Notes: generated from the letters alone by a model not told the origin. A stretch of DNA of 64,000 nt from Paenibacillus paeoniae (GCF_003388735.1 NZ_QUBQ01000004.1:62001-126000), one strand, 5' to 3'; positions 15,876 to 24,871 are shown, counted from the stretch's first letter. Numbers and translations: made by a program.

Positions 15876-18164
15876 GTGTCCATCAAAGCCAAGCTATCCG
15901 TGTCCATCTCTGCAATCGTAGCTGCGATTCTTGCTTTAAATATTATGTTTTCCTATATTAGCACCAAGGTGGCGCAAGAAGCCGCCCTAGAGCAGCAGAT
16001 TCAGTCGATCGTCGAACAGCTGGGTGTTACACTCGAAGTGATAGAGACGACTCGTGAAGCCATGGACGCCGAGCTCGGTCAGAAGCTTCGCATGGCAGCT
16101 ATCGTTGTGAAAGAGAAGCTCCATCCTAATATTAAATTTGTGAGCAATGAACAATTAGTCTCTCTGAGCAAAGAACTGAATCTGGACGATATTACGCTAT
16201 GGCAAAGAATCGACGGCGAAGTCGTCTCCGTCCTCTCCTCCAACCCGGAGGAGATTAATCTAAGCTCCAAGACCTGGGATTATTGGGACAGAGCCTTCCA
16301 CCAGCTTTTTGATCTGAAGGACGTATCCGTAGGCAAAGGAGATGCTCTCCAACATTACTGGTCCGGGCCTATCAATTACGCGGTGTCTGATCCTACTCAG
16401 ATTAACAAATGGGGCTATTTCTTTGACGGAACAACCAATTACATGATCAATACGATCATCAATACGGATGAAAATTTTTCATTCGATCTAGTTGGCGGCA
16501 CTACTGATGTGATCGCCAAGCTCAAGACCCAGCAGCCAAGCTTGCTGGAGGTAACCGGGTTCGACCCGCAGTTTTTTGGAACAAAGCCGATTATTAAGAT
16601 GAAGAAAGGGATTCCCGTCTACAATTTGGACGTTCGGGACATCCCTTTTGGCCAATACGAATACCGCAACACCCAAGACGATACGCTGTTTATTCAAACG
16701 GTGCTGAAGGACGGCGGCATGCAGACCGGGAAGTATACGATCAATGGCAAAGAGGTGCTGCGCAGCTTCATTCCGCTTAAGATCAACGCTGACAAAACCT
16801 ATGTCATCGGCGTCGCCTTCGACAAAGCGGAGCTGAAGGAGCCTATCCACAGGCAACTGCTTGCCCATGTATTGATTTCTTTATGTCTTCTCATGTTTGC
16901 GATGCTTGCCAGTTATTTTATCGCGGGTTATATGCTCCGCTCGCTGAATCAGATCATACACAAAGTAAATGCGATCGCTGACGGAAAGTTTGACGTAAGC
17001 ATCTCCATCCAGAACAAGGATGAGCTAGGCTTGCTTGCTTCACGCGTCAACTCCATGGGCGTTCGGTTGTTGAACTATACGACACAATTGAAGGAAACCG
17101 CCCGGGAGCTGCAAAGCACCAAACAATATTTGGAATCCTTTGTCAACCATACATCGGATGCCATTCATGTTGTCGATCTGGACGGCCATATTATCCAGGT
17201 CAATCATGCTTTTGAGGCGATCTATGGCTGGAGCAGCGAAGAAGTAACGGGTCAGTTGCTGCCTAACTTGCCCAATAGCCAGTTTGAATCGCATGAAATC
17301 CTGATTGCCACGATTATGGAGGGCGGCTCAGTCACCGACTTCGAGACGGTTCGTTATACGAAGGACGGCGGACTCATCGACGTATCCATTACGATATCGG
17401 CTATTCGGGATGAACTGGATGAAATTATGGCCATTGCAACGATATCCCGGAATATAACATCGCGTAAGCAATCCGAAGAGATGATAAGGCGGTCTGACAA
17501 GCTTGCCGTTGTTGGCCAGTTGGCCGCCGGAGTCGCCCATGAGGTGCGCAATCCGCTCACAACGCTGCGCGGGTTCGTCCAGCTTCAGAAGCAGACCGGT
17601 TCGCTATCCATGTCGCATCTGGACCTCATGTTATCCGAGCTGGATCAAATCAATATGATTGTGAGCGAGTTCCTTGTTCTCGCTAAGCCGCAGGCGATCC
17701 GGCATGATTACTTGAATGTAGGCGATCTGCTTAAGGATATCGTCATGCTGATGGATTCGGAGGCGCGGATGAACAAGGTTAATTTGACCATTCATCAAAT
17801 TACGGATATTCCCGTCATCAGTGGCGTAGGAAGCCAATTAAAACAAGTATTCGTCAATATGATCAAAAACGGCGTAGAAGCTATGCCTGATGGCGGCGAG
17901 CTGACAATCGAGCTGTCCGCTGCCGAGGATAGCCACGAGATGGTGATCCGCTTCACCGACCAGGGCCTCGGCATTACGGAGGAAGACATGGCGCGTCTCG
18001 GAGAACCTTTCTTCACGCGGAAAGAAGGCGGCAATGGTCTTGGCGTTATGATCTGCCAGCAGATCATTCGCAATCATAATGGCAAATTGAGCTATCGGAG
18101 TCTGGTCGGCGAAGGAACTTGCGTGGAAATTCGTCTGCCTATGAACAAGGCGGCGGAGATTTAA
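15876..18164 (+). CDS. membrane-bound PAS sensor histidine kinase (orphan)
   Basis: A 762-residue kinase. Domains in order: TM1 (residues 8-29); an extracellular sensor of about 300 residues resembling CHASE4/Cache-type domains; TM2 (about 327-350); HAMP (350-403); PAS (about 418-530, DAIHVVDLDGHIIQVNHAFE); a HisKA helix with phospho-acceptor His about 555 in AAGVAHEVRNPLTTLRGF; and a HATPase with FTDQGLGI and GGNGLGVMICQQ. The VAHEVRNPLT box resembles sporulation and phosphorelay kinases. No response regulator is adjacent, which fits a kinase feeding a distant regulator such as a Spo0F-type relay (inference). The GTG start has GGGAGG 6-8 nt upstream. Confidence 0.9.
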   Translation: MSIKAKLSVSISAIVAAILALNIMFSYISTKVAQEAALEQQIQSIVEQLGVTLEVIETTREAMDAELGQKLRMAAIVVKEKLHPNIKFVSNEQLVSLSKELNLDDITLWQRIDGEVVSVLSSNPEEINLSSKTWDYWDRAFHQLFDLKDVSVGKGDALQHYWSGPINYAVSDPTQINKWGYFFDGTTNYMINTIINTDENFSFDLVGGTTDVIAKLKTQQPSLLEVTGFDPQFFGTKPIIKMKKGIPVYNLDVRDIPFGQYEYRNTQDDTLFIQTVLKDGGMQTGKYTINGKEVLRSFIPLKINADKTYVIGVAFDKAELKEPIHRQLLAHVLISLCLLMFAMLASYFIAGYMLRSLNQIIHKVNAIADGKFDVSISIQNKDELGLLASRVNSMGVRLLNYTTQLKETARELQSTKQYLESFVNHTSDAIHVVDLDGHIIQVNHAFEAIYGWSSEEVTGQLLPNLPNSQFESHEILIATIMEGGSVTDFETVRYTKDGGLIDVSITISAIRDELDEIMAIATISRNITSRKQSEEMIRRSDKLAVVGQLAAGVAHEVRNPLTTLRGFVQLQKQTGSLSMSHLDLMLSELDQINMIVSEFLVLAKPQAIRHDYLNVGDLLKDIVMLMDSEARMNKVNLTIHQITDIPVISGVGSQLKQVFVNMIKNGVEAMPDGGELTIELSAAEDSHEMVIRFTDQGLGITEEDMARLGEPFFTRKEGGNGLGVMICQQIIRNHNGKLSYRSLVGEGTCVEIRLPMNKAAEI

Positions 18165-18189
18165 GCTTAACTGCAAAGGAGTAATCAAC

Positions 18190-18876
18190 ATGTCTCAACT
18201 TCTCACGAGCGATAGTATGGAAACGCGCATTTTAGTCGTTACTGCTGTAGAAGCCGAGCGGGAAGCTGTTCTTCGCGGCCTGTCAGCAGCCTCCACTGCG
18301 AGGTTTGATGTGATCGCAGGCGGCGTCGGGCCTGCTGCAGTAGCGGCACGAACAGCAACGTTGCTAGCAAGCTCCAAAGGAACCTATAACCTAGTTGTCA
18401 GTGCCGGAATCGGCGGTGGATTCCCTGGCCGAGCCGGAATCGGAGAGTTGGTGTTGGCCGATGTGATGGTGTCGGCCGATCTAGGCGCGGAGACGCCTGA
18501 CGGCTTCCTGAGCGTGGACGAGCTTGGCTTCGGCTCATCCCGAATCTCCTCCGACATGGAATGGAATCAGAGGCTCTTGGCCCAACTATCGAACGCCGCT
18601 CTGACATGTACGCTTGCTCCCATTCTAACCGTCTCTTCGGCGACGGGTACGGCGGCGACAGCCAAGCTCCGTGAGCGACTCGTGCCTGGAGCCGCCGCAG
18701 AAGGCATGGAGGGCTTCGGCGTAGCAATTGCTGCGGCACAGCATGGCCTGGCCGCTACGGAGCTGCGCGCCATCTCTAATGCGGTGGGACCACGGGACCG
18801 ATCCGCGTGGCGAATCGGCGAAGCGCTCAAGGCGCTGGAGAACGCCTTTGGCGCCTTCGCTTCCATCACACCATGA
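18190..18876 (+). CDS. mqnB: futalosine hydrolase
   Basis: A 228-residue phosphorylase/nucleosidase-fold enzyme that removes hypoxanthine from futalosine in the alternative menaquinone pathway. It shows GIGGGFPGRAGIGELVLAD, the EGMEGFGVA segment (family position of the purine/ribose-binding Glu) and an ISNAVGPRDRSAWRIGEAL end typical of MqnB. AAGGAG lies 8 nt before the ATG. It is 58 nt upstream of mqnD on the same strand, and the pairing of mqnB with mqnD makes both assignments stronger. B. subtilis uses the classical Men route, so this marks a different Bacillota lineage. Confidence 0.9.
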   Translation: MSQLLTSDSMETRILVVTAVEAEREAVLRGLSAASTARFDVIAGGVGPAAVAARTATLLASSKGTYNLVVSAGIGGGFPGRAGIGELVLADVMVSADLGAETPDGFLSVDELGFGSSRISSDMEWNQRLLAQLSNAALTCTLAPILTVSSATGTAATAKLRERLVPGAAAEGMEGFGVAIAAAQHGLAATELRAISNAVGPRDRSAWRIGEALKALENAFGAFASITP

Positions 18877-18934
18877 GGGAGCTTCCCCATGATCAGATTT
18901 ATACATCAAAGAGTTGCAGAGGGAGGGAAATGAT

Positions 18935-19786
18935 GTGAATCAACAACTTCAGATTGCCTATTCGCCTTGTCCCAATGATACATTTATATTCCACGCTTGG
19001 GCCAATGGATTGCTGCCGGACGCGCCCCTGCTTGACGTAACCTATGCGGACATCGATATTACGAACCATCTGGCTGCCCGTCGCGAGGGACCGGAAGTCA
19101 TGAAAATCTCCTATGCCGCTTTGCCTTGGGTGCTTTCGGATTACCGTCTGCTTCCATGCGGAGGCGCGCTTGGCAGAGGCTGCGGACCCCTTGTATTAAC
19201 ACAAGGCGGCAGCGATTCAATAGATGGAACGACTCTAACCGGCAAGCGCATCGCCGTTCCAAGCGAACGCTCAACTGCTTATCTGCTGTTCCGGCTATGG
19301 GCAGCCCAGCAAGTTCCAGGCGGTGTAGGCGAGATCGTCATTATGCCCTTCCACGAAATTATGCCGGCCGTCCGTGACGGCAAGATTGACGCTGGCCTTG
19401 TCATCCATGAAGCCCGCTTCACGTATGGCCGTTATGGACTTCATAAGCTCGCCGATCTGGGCAGCTGGTGGGAAGAAGATACAGGTCTGCCGATTCCGCT
19501 TGGCGCCATTATCGCTCGCCGCTCGCTAGACGCAGATGCAATTAGCGGGTGGATTCGCTCATCGCTCCAGCATGCCTGGAACGATCCCTCTGCCTCTACA
19601 GCATATGTGATGGCTCACGCACAGGAATTATCGCCTGACGTTGCACAATCGCATATCGAGTTATATGTCAATTCCTTCAGCCATGATCTGGGTGAAGACG
19701 GCTACGGAGCCATTGAAGCATTGCTGGGTCGCGCAGCCAAGCTTGGGCTTGTGCCGGAGTTCGATCTGCGGCTATTAAGAGAATAG
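18935..19786 (+). CDS. mqnD: 1,4-dihydroxy-6-naphthoate synthase
   Basis: A 283-residue protein of the MqnA/MqnD fold, with the signature SPCPNDTFIFHAWANGLL at the N-terminus, GALGRGCGPLVLT, GKRIAVPSERSTAYLLFRL and GLVIHEARFTYG. It converts cyclic de-hypoxanthine futalosine to 1,4-dihydroxy-6-naphthoate in futalosine menaquinone synthesis. The GTG start at 18935 has AGGGAGGG 6-7 nt upstream. The DTFIFHAW signature favours MqnD over MqnA. It probably forms an operon with mqnB. The other pathway genes (mqnA, C, E) are not in the window. Confidence 0.93.
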   Translation: MNQQLQIAYSPCPNDTFIFHAWANGLLPDAPLLDVTYADIDITNHLAARREGPEVMKISYAALPWVLSDYRLLPCGGALGRGCGPLVLTQGGSDSIDGTTLTGKRIAVPSERSTAYLLFRLWAAQQVPGGVGEIVIMPFHEIMPAVRDGKIDAGLVIHEARFTYGRYGLHKLADLGSWWEEDTGLPIPLGAIIARRSLDADAISGWIRSSLQHAWNDPSASTAYVMAHAQELSPDVAQSHIELYVNSFSHDLGEDGYGAIEALLGRAAKLGLVPEFDLRLLRE

Positions 19787-19811
19787 GCAGTTCGCTTTAT
19801 ATCATGAATAG

Positions 19812-19848
19812 GGTCCCGTCGGCTGCGAAGCTGACGGGACCTTTCTGC
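19812..19848 (+). terminator. terminator after mqnD
   Basis: GGTCCCGTC and GACGGGACC pair around a partly paired loop, followed by TTTCT. It lies about 25 nt after the mqnD stop and may also serve the convergent arsR-type gene. Confidence 0.7.
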
Positions 19849-19863
19849 ATCCTTGATGCAAGA

Positions 19864-20190
19864 CTAGTTATTCTCTTCCTCCACATATTGCTTGAGGGCA
19901 GCCAGCTTGTTGTCCCAATATCTCTCGAAGTAAGCAAGCCATTGCTGCAGCTCGCGCAGCGGCTCGGCCTCCAGCCTATACCTCGTCTCTCTGCCTACCT
20001 TGCGATCCTTGACCAAGCCGGCCTCCGCCAAAACACGCAAATGCTTGGACACAGCTGTCCGGCTCATGGGGAACTGTACGCTTATAACCGTGACAGGCAG
20101 TTCACCGTCACCAAGGAGATGCAGCAGCTTCCGTCTCGTGGGATCAGCAATGGCTTGGAAGACATCATACTTTGGCAATGTCTCTCCCAT
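19864..20190 (-). CDS. ArsR-family winged-helix repressor
   Basis: A 108-residue DNA-binding regulator with AIADPTRRKLLHLLGD, recognition helix MSRTAVSKHLRVLAEAGLV and wing RKVGRETRYRLEAEPLRELQQW. This is the subgroup, like SdpR, that usually partners an SRPBCC-domain protein rather than a metal operon; no metal-binding Cys motif is seen. The ATG at 20190 has GGAGG 6 nt upstream, inside the end of the SRPBCC gene, from which it is separated by 1 nt, so the two are translated together. It probably represses its own operon at the palindrome 20737-20754. Confidence 0.9.
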   Translation of the reverse strand: MGETLPKYDVFQAIADPTRRKLLHLLGDGELPVTVISVQFPMSRTAVSKHLRVLAEAGLVKDRKVGRETRYRLEAEPLRELQQWLAYFERYWDNKLAALKQYVEEENN

Positions 20191-20191
20191 A

Positions 20192-20617
20192 TCAGCCCTC
20201 CACAGTCTGGACAAGCTTCTGCAAGATGCCTACCCAGCCGCCAGCCATTCTCTCCCGGACAACAGTGTGCTTCTCTCCGAAAGCGGTAGCCGTATCCTCA
20301 TTCCAGCCACCATGAATAAGCGTAAACCTGGTGTCCTCGCCCATCTCCTCCAGTTGAAAGGTCACCGTCCAATCCTTGTCCCAGGAGAATACTAAACGGT
20401 TGGGCGGATCAAGCTCCAGCACCTTGCATAGCGATTGCCCGAATGGCCCCGCGTTTAAATGAAACTCGTGCCCCAGAATCGGTTCGAAGTTGTTCGGCAT
20501 GAACCAGACGGCGATACCTTCCGCTGTAGCGACTGCTTTCCATACTTTCGCAATAGGAGCTTTTATCATCACTTCCTTGACTACATCGGTCAGGGCGTCC
20601 TGTTGTTGATGCGACAT
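20192..20617 (-). CDS. SRPBCC (AHSA1-type) domain protein
   Basis: A 141-residue START/Bet v1-like protein with KEVMIKAPIAKVWKAVATAEGIAVWF at the N-terminus, VLELDPPNRLVFSW in the middle and GWVGILQKLVQTVEG at the end, typical of the AHSA1/YndB group. These bind hydrophobic ligands in a helix-grip pocket. The ATG at 20617 follows AGGAGGG. It is the first gene of a two-gene operon with an ArsR-type repressor. The ligand and physiological role are unknown. Confidence 0.9.
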   Translation of the reverse strand: MSHQQQDALTDVVKEVMIKAPIAKVWKAVATAEGIAVWFMPNNFEPILGHEFHLNAGPFGQSLCKVLELDPPNRLVFSWDKDWTVTFQLEEMGEDTRFTLIHGGWNEDTATAFGEKHTVVRERMAGGWVGILQKLVQTVEG

Positions 20618-20736
20618 ACATTTTCCCTCCTGAAATGATAAATATGAAGCTAGTATTGCACGATTAACCTGACTCATCTGTTTCATCGCCGGTTTTATGC
20701 TGTAAAACTATGTTTCGCCAACTAAATGAATAATTA

Positions 20737-20754
20737 CGAAACCTTTTGGTTTCG
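20737..20754 (-). promoter_or_regulatory. candidate operator of the SRPBCC-arsR operon
   Basis: A perfect inverted repeat, CGAAACC-TTTT-GGTTTCG, lies just downstream of the -10 box, at the expected transcription start. A protein bound there would block transcription, which fits ArsR autorepression. A related half site GGTTTCC lies within the promoter spacer. Confidence 0.6.
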
Positions 20755-20761
20755 TTTCACA

Positions 20762-20791
20762 ACTATATGACACCCTAAGGTTTCCTGTCAA
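20762..20791 (-). promoter_or_regulatory. promoter of the SRPBCC-arsR operon
   Basis: TTGACA (20786-20791) and TATAGT (20762-20767) with 18-nt spacing on the minus strand, upstream of the SRPBCC gene. Confidence 0.7.
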
Positions 20792-20882
20792 CAGTCTTTC
20801 ATTGACGAGCGGCGTCATTGTATGAATAATAGATAAAAAGCACGATCTGTACGAGTTTCCATTGCTAAAAGGAGGATCACCC

Positions 20883-21449
20883 ATGTCTATCGTTTCACAA
20901 TTGATGGCATTCAACAAAACATTCGTCGAGGAAAAGCAATACGAGGCTTACTTGACGGACAAGTTCCCGGAGAAAAAAATCGCCATCCTTACCTGTATGG
21001 ACACCAGACTCGTTGAGCTCCTTCCCAAAGCGCTTAATCTTCGCAACGGAGACGCCAAGTTTATTAAAAACGCTGGCGCTATCCTGACGCAGCCTTTCGG
21101 GAGCGCCATGCGAAGCATTCTGGTCGCGGTGTACGAGCTTGGCGCACGCGAGGTGCTCGTTATCGGTCATCATGGCTGCGGCATGACGAACCTGGATACC
21201 AAGGGCATGATCGAGAAGTTCAGCCAGCATGGCATTGATCCGCTCGCACTAGAGACGCTGGAGAACTCCGGCATCCGTATGGAGAAGTTCCTTCGCGGCT
21301 TCAGCAGCGCAGAAGAAGGCGTGATGCACAGCGTCCGCATGATTCGCAACCATCCTCTATTCCCGAAAGCGATCCCCGTTCACGGATTCGTTATCGATCC
21401 GGGTACGGGTGAACTGGAAGTTATCGTCGAGGACTACAGAGCAGAGTAA
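20883..21449 (+). CDS. beta-class carbonic anhydrase
   Basis: A 188-residue cytoplasmic zinc enzyme interconverting CO2 and bicarbonate. Zinc ligands are visible: Cys38 in LTCMDTR with the Asp40-Arg42 dyad, then His96 and Cys99 in VIGHHGCGM. The short form without N-terminal extension resembles Bacillus YtiB/YvdA types. The start MSIVSQ has AAAAGGAGG about 7 nt upstream. It is a single gene with its own terminator, divergent from the SRPBCC-arsR operon. Confidence 0.94.
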   Translation: MSIVSQLMAFNKTFVEEKQYEAYLTDKFPEKKIAILTCMDTRLVELLPKALNLRNGDAKFIKNAGAILTQPFGSAMRSILVAVYELGAREVLVIGHHGCGMTNLDTKGMIEKFSQHGIDPLALETLENSGIRMEKFLRGFSSAEEGVMHSVRMIRNHPLFPKAIPVHGFVIDPGTGELEVIVEDYRAE

Positions 21450-21461
21450 GCTATTGGCTGC

Positions 21462-21516
21462 AAAAAAGCTGCCTAATAACCGGACATTACGTCCCGTTTG
21501 CCAGGCAGCTTTTTTT
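21462..21516 (+). terminator. terminator after the carbonic anhydrase gene
   Basis: AAAAAAGCTGCCT pairs with AGGCAGCTTTTTT around a structured loop and ends in a T-run. It lies 13 nt after the stop. Confidence 0.88.
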
Positions 21517-21588
21517 ATGGTGCGCAATCGCATCTGATTCGTTAGAGAACACCGGATAAGACTAGATATACGGAAAGGAGGCCGGCAT

Positions 21589-22368
21589 ATGCTCATCAGA
21601 AAAGCTATTGCATCTTATTTGACCTCATTTGCTGTCGTCATCTACATGTCCTTGGTTCTTACCGGAGTAGAGGCGCATGCAACTTTCCCTCGTTTCGATC
21701 AATTCATGACATGGACAACCTTTATTAGCTTATATGTATTTCCTATCGTACTCATATACGGCTCGCTCATATCGATGGCGATGGAGGTGGTCACGAACCG
21801 GCGCGTGCATAGCCGCACGCTGGAGATCGTGCTTCCGATTGCCGGACATCTGCTGTTCGGCACCCTGCTCAGTATTCCATTCCGGTCGGCCAGCTTTACC
21901 TGGCTTTGCCTTTCGGCTGCCTTTCTATACTGGCTGACAGATCGGCTCTTTGCCTGGAGTGACGAACGGGGATGGAGAAGAAAGGGCATACTGCTCGCCC
22001 TCGCTCTGCCGCTCGTCTTCATCGCGATCATCGGCCTTCTCTCTCTCTGGAACGACAAAACGCCCGTGCAGCAGCCGTTCACGAAAGAAGCTGCTGTTCG
22101 AACCGCTACATCCGGCACTAGCGGAACTGAGCTGGATGTGTTCCCGAAGCAAATAGGAGCCACCCAATTGGAGCTGAACGGCTATAAAGTGACTCGTGAA
22201 ACATCCGTTGCTCGAATCGGCGATGAACAATATGAGGTAACCTTCCGAGAACAATGGAGCAAAGACGATGAGGAAGAAAGTCGCTCGATGATCTATTCTG
22301 TCACTCGCGGCGGCATCACCTTAAAGAATAGCGAAGGCAGCGTCCCACCTTATGTGAAGGATCCTTGA
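21589..22368 (+). CDS. membrane protein of unknown function with C-terminal soluble tail
   Basis: A 259-residue protein with four predicted membrane helices in the first 150 residues (FAVVIYMSLVLTGV, FISLYVFPIVLIYGSLI, HLLFGTLLSIPF onward, LLALALPLVFIAIIGLLSL). A 105-residue charged C-terminal domain with a repeated beta-like pattern (YKVTRETSVARIGDEQYEVTF) follows. The tail lies on the side after the fourth helix. No family is recognised. GGAGG lies 8 nt upstream of the ATG. It is a monocistronic unit; I see no clear terminator after it. Confidence 0.75.
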   Translation: MLIRKAIASYLTSFAVVIYMSLVLTGVEAHATFPRFDQFMTWTTFISLYVFPIVLIYGSLISMAMEVVTNRRVHSRTLEIVLPIAGHLLFGTLLSIPFRSASFTWLCLSAAFLYWLTDRLFAWSDERGWRRKGILLALALPLVFIAIIGLLSLWNDKTPVQQPFTKEAAVRTATSGTSGTELDVFPKQIGATQLELNGYKVTRETSVARIGDEQYEVTFREQWSKDDEEESRSMIYSVTRGGITLKNSEGSVPPYVKDP

Positions 22369-22566
22369 AGCCTCTCGCACGACCGACGACCGATACTTTT
22401 CCACAGCAAAAAGAACCTTCGACTTTACCCGTTCAGATGAGGCAAGTCTCCCTGATCAGCCTTTGGCTAAACCACAGGTTTATGCCGTTGCTGCTCAAGG
22501 AGCGCATCACTCGGGAAGCTCGAACGTTCTTTTCTTTTTGTGCTGGAGTAAGGGGAGCAGAATCAG

Positions 22567-23754
22567 TTACGGCAAAGCCAGCTTGCCCATTACCGTCGGA
22601 TAAGCCGCCCCGGTAGCGGCCGGCACATTGTTCGGCTCGCCGCGCAGGAAGCTATGACCAAGCAAGGCGAAAATCACAGCTTCCTTGGCATCGTCCGCAA
22701 GTCCCAGCGATCCGGCATTCATAATGGCCTGCTCCGGCAGCAGCTGGGCCAGTGTAGCCATAAGCGTGCGGTTATGAGCCCCGCCACCGCTGACGATCAC
22801 TTCATCAATCCGGCAGCGCGGCACAACAAGCTCCTTGCACGCATTGGCGATGGAATGAGCCGTGAATGCCGTTGCAGTCGCTACCGTATCCGCGCCATCC
22901 AATCCGCGCTCTTCCGCTCTGTGCAAGAATGCCTCAGTATACGCAGCGCCGAACAGCTCCCTTCCCGTCGACTTCGGCGGGAGCTGGCGGAAGTAAGGAT
23001 GCGACAGCAGCTCAGCGAGCAGCTCCTCATCCGGCGTGCCAAGAGCCCCCCATGCGCCGCCCTTGTCGTAGCTTAATCGTCCGTCGGTGAGCGTGAGAAC
23101 CGTCTGGTCGATAATCATATTGCCTGGCCCGGTATCGAAGGCAAATACCTCATCCAGCCCCGCCCCTGGAGGCAGTGCCGTACAGTTGCCAATGCCGCCG
23201 ATGTTCTGCAGCAGCCTTCCCTTGTCCGGAGCTCCGAACAGGATCAAGTCGCCGTACGGCACTAGAGGGGCTCCTTGGCCGCCGACAGCCATATCCGCTG
23301 GTCTGAAGTCGCCTGTTGTGAGCCATCCCGTCCGCTTCGCAATAACCGATAAGTCGCCGATCTGCAAGGTGGATCTACGCAGGTAATCATCCTGCCCTGT
23401 CTCTTCCGGCATATGCCAGATCGTCTGTCCATGCGAGCTGACGAAATCAATCTCCTCCTTCGCCAGTCCCGCCTCGCGCGCTGCTTCCATCGCCGCTTCA
23501 GCGAATAATTCGCCCATATAGACGTTCATTCCGCATATGTTCATGACATTGGATGTAGCAGGATCGCATAGTTCTTTGATCCTCCCACGCAATTGCTCAG
23601 AATAGGGCTTTGTATAATAATGCAATAGGCGAACCTTGGATTGCAGTCCGCTTCCTTCGATCTCGACCACAGCGGCATCCACCCCGTCCAGCGATGTACC
23701 AGACATTAACCCGATGCCAATAACAGAAGATTTCTCCGCCAACCCCGTCAACAT
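22567..23754 (-). CDS. anmK: anhydro-N-acetylmuramic acid kinase
   Basis: A 395-residue ASKHA-fold kinase. It hydrolyses the anhydro bond of anhydroMurNAc and phosphorylates it to MurNAc-6-phosphate, the MurQ substrate. Signatures: GLMSGTSLDGVDAAVVE at the N-terminus, SSHGQTIWH, GDFRPADMAVGGQGAPLVP, FDTGPGNMIID and VSGGGAHNRTLM. Length matches the family. It is the last gene of the peptidoglycan-sugar operon headed by murQ. AnhydroMurNAc arises from lytic transglycosylases, so its presence suggests the operon handles both hydrolase- and transglycosylase-derived muropeptides. Confidence 0.95.
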   Translation of the reverse strand: MLTGLAEKSSVIGIGLMSGTSLDGVDAAVVEIEGSGLQSKVRLLHYYTKPYSEQLRGRIKELCDPATSNVMNICGMNVYMGELFAEAAMEAAREAGLAKEEIDFVSSHGQTIWHMPEETGQDDYLRRSTLQIGDLSVIAKRTGWLTTGDFRPADMAVGGQGAPLVPYGDLILFGAPDKGRLLQNIGGIGNCTALPPGAGLDEVFAFDTGPGNMIIDQTVLTLTDGRLSYDKGGAWGALGTPDEELLAELLSHPYFRQLPPKSTGRELFGAAYTEAFLHRAEERGLDGADTVATATAFTAHSIANACKELVVPRCRIDEVIVSGGGAHNRTLMATLAQLLPEQAIMNAGSLGLADDAKEAVIFALLGHSFLRGEPNNVPAATGAAYPTVMGKLALP

Positions 23755-23833
23755 GCTTCGCCACGCTCCTCTTCGTTCATCTCCAGCGCTGTCTGCCCTT
23801 TATTTTGGTTCCGAGCGCCCCATTCCGTACAGC

Positions 23834-23921
23834 AAGAGGCCGACAGATCGTTCTGCCGGCCTCTTCATGCTTCAGCTTATGCCGGAACTGTCCGTGCGGA
23901 CGGAACCCTGCGTCCGCACGG
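23834..23921 (-). other. two intercistronic hairpins between the kinase gene and anmK
   Basis: AAGAGGCCG/CGGCCTCTT with an inner CAGA/TCTG (23834-23865), and CCGTGCGGACG/CGTCCGCACGG, a perfect 11-bp stem with 8-nt loop (23892-23921). Neither has a strong U-run, so they look like mRNA processing or polarity elements rather than full terminators. Confidence 0.55.
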
Positions 23922-23941
23922 TACACTGCAGCCAATGCCGT

Positions 23942-24871
23942 CTATACTTCCCTATTGCCCTGCAGCTTCTCAAGCGCGAGCAATACGGCGCCGTAGGAGG
24001 CGTCCCGCTTCGGCTCGATACAGCTCAGCTTCGGCTGCAGGCGACCCATCGTCTCCACGAGCATCCCCCTAATAGGACGGTTGCGCGTCAGTACGCTGCC
24101 CAGCAACGCCAGCTCCCCGTCATGCAAGGCAAGTCGCTCGATGACAGCCGATGCTGTCTCCGCGAGATCATCAGCGTTCTTCTGCGCGATGCGCAGAGCT
24201 GTTCTGTCGCCGCTCTCGCAAGCTTCCGATAAGAGAGGCGCTATAGCGGCGATCTCTTTCTTATTCCGATTTTTGTCATAGACAAACCCTACGATCTCAC
24301 GAACGGAGCTTATTCCCAGTCGATTGTATACCAGTTCCGTGATGATAGAGGACTCCGCGCGGCCATCAGACGCGCGGACCACTGCCGTCAACAGGTCGCG
24401 GCCAATGCTATAGCCGCTGCCCTCATCGTCAATAAGATGGCCGAAGCCTCCAGCACGATGGGTATCACCGCTTGGGCTGCGACCGTAAGCAATAGAACCA
24501 GTGCCCGCAATTAGAACAGCACCGTACAACCCGTCATGCGCGCCGCATAGAGCAGTCTCATGATCGCCTACCAGCACCAGCTCGCCCGGATAGCCGCCTT
24601 CACGCAGACCCGAGGTCATCAGACCGCTTACAACCGGATTGCTGATGCCCGCCGCACCCAGGCAGATGACCGAGCAGTCAGCAAGCCCGCCTGGCAAAGC
24701 CCGGCCAATCTCCGCGCAGATCTCGGCAAGCGCCGCTCTTACGCTAGCCTCGTCCTGACCGTTATAGTTCAAGGCGCCTACAGCAAACTCGTGTACAATC
24801 GATCCACTCTCATCCGCTATCGCAACCGCCGTCTTCGTGCCTCCGCCATCCAGTCCCGCAACGTATCTCAT
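23942..24871 (-). CDS. BadF/BadG-family amino-sugar kinase (MurK/NagK-like)
   Basis: A 309-residue ASKHA ATPase with phosphate-1 motif GLDGGGTKTAVAIAD, adenosine-side LIAGTGSIAYG, GHLIDDEGSGYSIGRD and LLGSVLTRNRP. This family (COG2971) contains N-acetylglucosamine kinases and the clostridial MurK, which phosphorylates MurNAc and GlcNAc. Here it sits between namZ and anmK in the murQ operon, so MurNAc (and perhaps GlcNAc) phosphorylation at C6 is the likely job, feeding MurQ. It is one of three paralogous kinases in this window. Substrate choice is inferred from context. Confidence 0.85.
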   Translation of the reverse strand: MRYVAGLDGGGTKTAVAIADESGSIVHEFAVGALNYNGQDEASVRAALAEICAEIGRALPGGLADCSVICLGAAGISNPVVSGLMTSGLREGGYPGELVLVGDHETALCGAHDGLYGAVLIAGTGSIAYGRSPSGDTHRAGGFGHLIDDEGSGYSIGRDLLTAVVRASDGRAESSIITELVYNRLGISSVREIVGFVYDKNRNKKEIAAIAPLLSEACESGDRTALRIAQKNADDLAETASAVIERLALHDGELALLGSVLTRNRPIRGMLVETMGRLQPKLSCIEPKRDASYGAVLLALEKLQGNREV

